A stretch of 5,888 nucleotides of DNA from the NCBI GenBank assembly GCA_018903185.1, contig JAHIQV010000056.1:1-5888 (forward strand), read 5' to 3'. The notes under the pieces are model-generated. The model saw only the letters and a program-made list of their open reading frames with translations, was not told the DNA's origin and did no database searches. Of the stretch, positions 5,408 to 5,888 are shown in pieces. Position 1 is the stretch's first letter. Each line of letters starts with the position of its first letter. Position numbers and translations under genes: made by a program. The stretch comes from Gammaproteobacteria bacterium (GTDB lineage Bacteria; Pseudomonadota; Gammaproteobacteria; Burkholderiales; Burkholderiaceae_C).

Positions 5408-5888
5408 ATGCGTGTATCTGCAGAGCGCGGCGTGACCGCGTTGGAGCTCATGGTGGTGCTGGCCGTGGTGGCTGTGCTCCTGGCGCTGGCATTGCCGGCG
5501 TGGCAGGACTTGGCTGCCCGGCAGCGGCGCAACGCCATGGCGGAACAACTCAATGGGCATCTGGCGCTGGCCCGCAGCGCTGCCATCAGCAAGGGACGTC
5601 CGGTGGCTGTGTCGACGATGGGGGAGGGATGGCACTCCGGCTGGCGGGTGCACCTGGATGACCAGCGCAACGGGCAGTGGGACGCTGGTGAATCGGTTCT
5701 GGCTGAGCAGGAGGGTGATCCGATGGTTCGCATCTCGGGCAACGGATCGATGGGTCGCTATGCCCTGTTCGATCCCGACGGCCGACCCAGGCAGAGTGGC
5801 GGAGGATTCCTTTCCGGCCGCCTTGAAGTGTGTACGCCAGACCGTCTTGGCGTCACCGTGCTGATCATGAGTGCCGCAGGGCGGATTC
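5408..5888 (+). CDS. GspH/FimT family type IV minor pseudopilin, 3' end cut by window edge
   Basis: A class III (prepilin-type) secreted subunit: inserted in the inner membrane, cleaved by the prepilin peptidase and incorporated in or primed into a type IV pilus or type II secretion pseudopilus. The 160 visible codons begin with a short basic leader and the processing motif RG-VTALEL: cleavage is expected after Gly8, and Glu13 is the conserved +5 glutamate. A hydrophobic helix follows (about 14-31, VVLAVVAVLLALALPAW) and then an amphipathic stretch rich in Gln/Arg/Ala. The GspH-type globular domain is recognisable from HSGWRVHLDD, NGQWDAGE, ISGNGSMGRYALFDPDGR, one cysteine in LEVC, and a terminal SAAGRI corresponding to the C-terminal GR region of FimT/GspH. 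Only a few residues should be missing. The start has a strong Shine-Dalgarno (GGAGGGG, 5399-5401 and flanks) just ahead. It is divergent from ribD. The pilus assignment is inference because the neighbours lie outside the window. Confidence 0.87.
   Translation, partial: MRVSAERGVTALELMVVLAVVAVLLALALPAWQDLAARQRRNAMAEQLNGHLALARSAAISKGRPVAVSTMGEGWHSGWRVHLDDQRNGQWDAGESVLAEQEGDPMVRISGNGSMGRYALFDPDGRPRQSGGGFLSGRLEVCTPDRLGVTVLIMSAAGRI

Overview
The window is high in G+C (roughly two thirds by eye) and densely coded, with strong third-position G/C. Protein sequences and gene order point to a betaproteobacterium of the Burkholderiales, most likely a Comamonadaceae member. The taxonomic call is inference from resemblance; no search was run.

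Layout, right to left, because nearly everything is on the minus strand. From 5300 down to the left edge runs one apparent operon: ribD (5300-4119), ribE riboflavin synthase (4005-3358), ribBA/ribBX (3361-2231), ribH (2201-1737), nusB (1734-1195), and a class I/II PLP-dependent aminotransferase (1173 to beyond base 1, missing only its extreme C-terminus). Junctions are tight: a 113-bp spacer between ribD and ribE, a 4-bp ATGA overlap between ribE and ribBA, 29 bp between ribBA and ribH, 2 bp between ribH and nusB, and 21 bp between nusB and the aminotransferase. Divergently, from 5408 to the right edge on the plus strand, lies a GspH/FimT-type minor pseudopilin gene, open at the edge, probably the first gene of a type IV pilus minor-pilin cluster.

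How the genes work together: RibD deaminates and reduces the pyrimidine made by GTP cyclohydrolase II. The N-terminal domain of RibBA makes 3,4-dihydroxy-2-butanone 4-phosphate from ribulose 5-phosphate. RibH condenses that four-carbon unit with the dephosphorylated pyrimidine to give lumazine, and RibE dismutates two lumazines to riboflavin. The first step is not clearly encoded here: the GTP cyclohydrolase II-like half of RibBA lacks the zinc-binding cysteine cluster, so a separate ribA elsewhere is expected. NusB, a transcription antitermination and rRNA-transcription factor, commonly sits next to ribH in proteobacteria. The aminotransferase has no evident role in flavin synthesis.

The unexpected material is small in scale and lies between genes. 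A 9-codon leader reading frame with a good Shine-Dalgarno sits just upstream of the GTG start of ribD, which has none. The ribD-ribE spacer is rich in inverted repeats but shows no recognisable FMN riboswitch. No mobile element, CRISPR array, tRNA or rRNA was seen, and I see no evidence for an undescribed multi-gene system: this is mainly a housekeeping locus.
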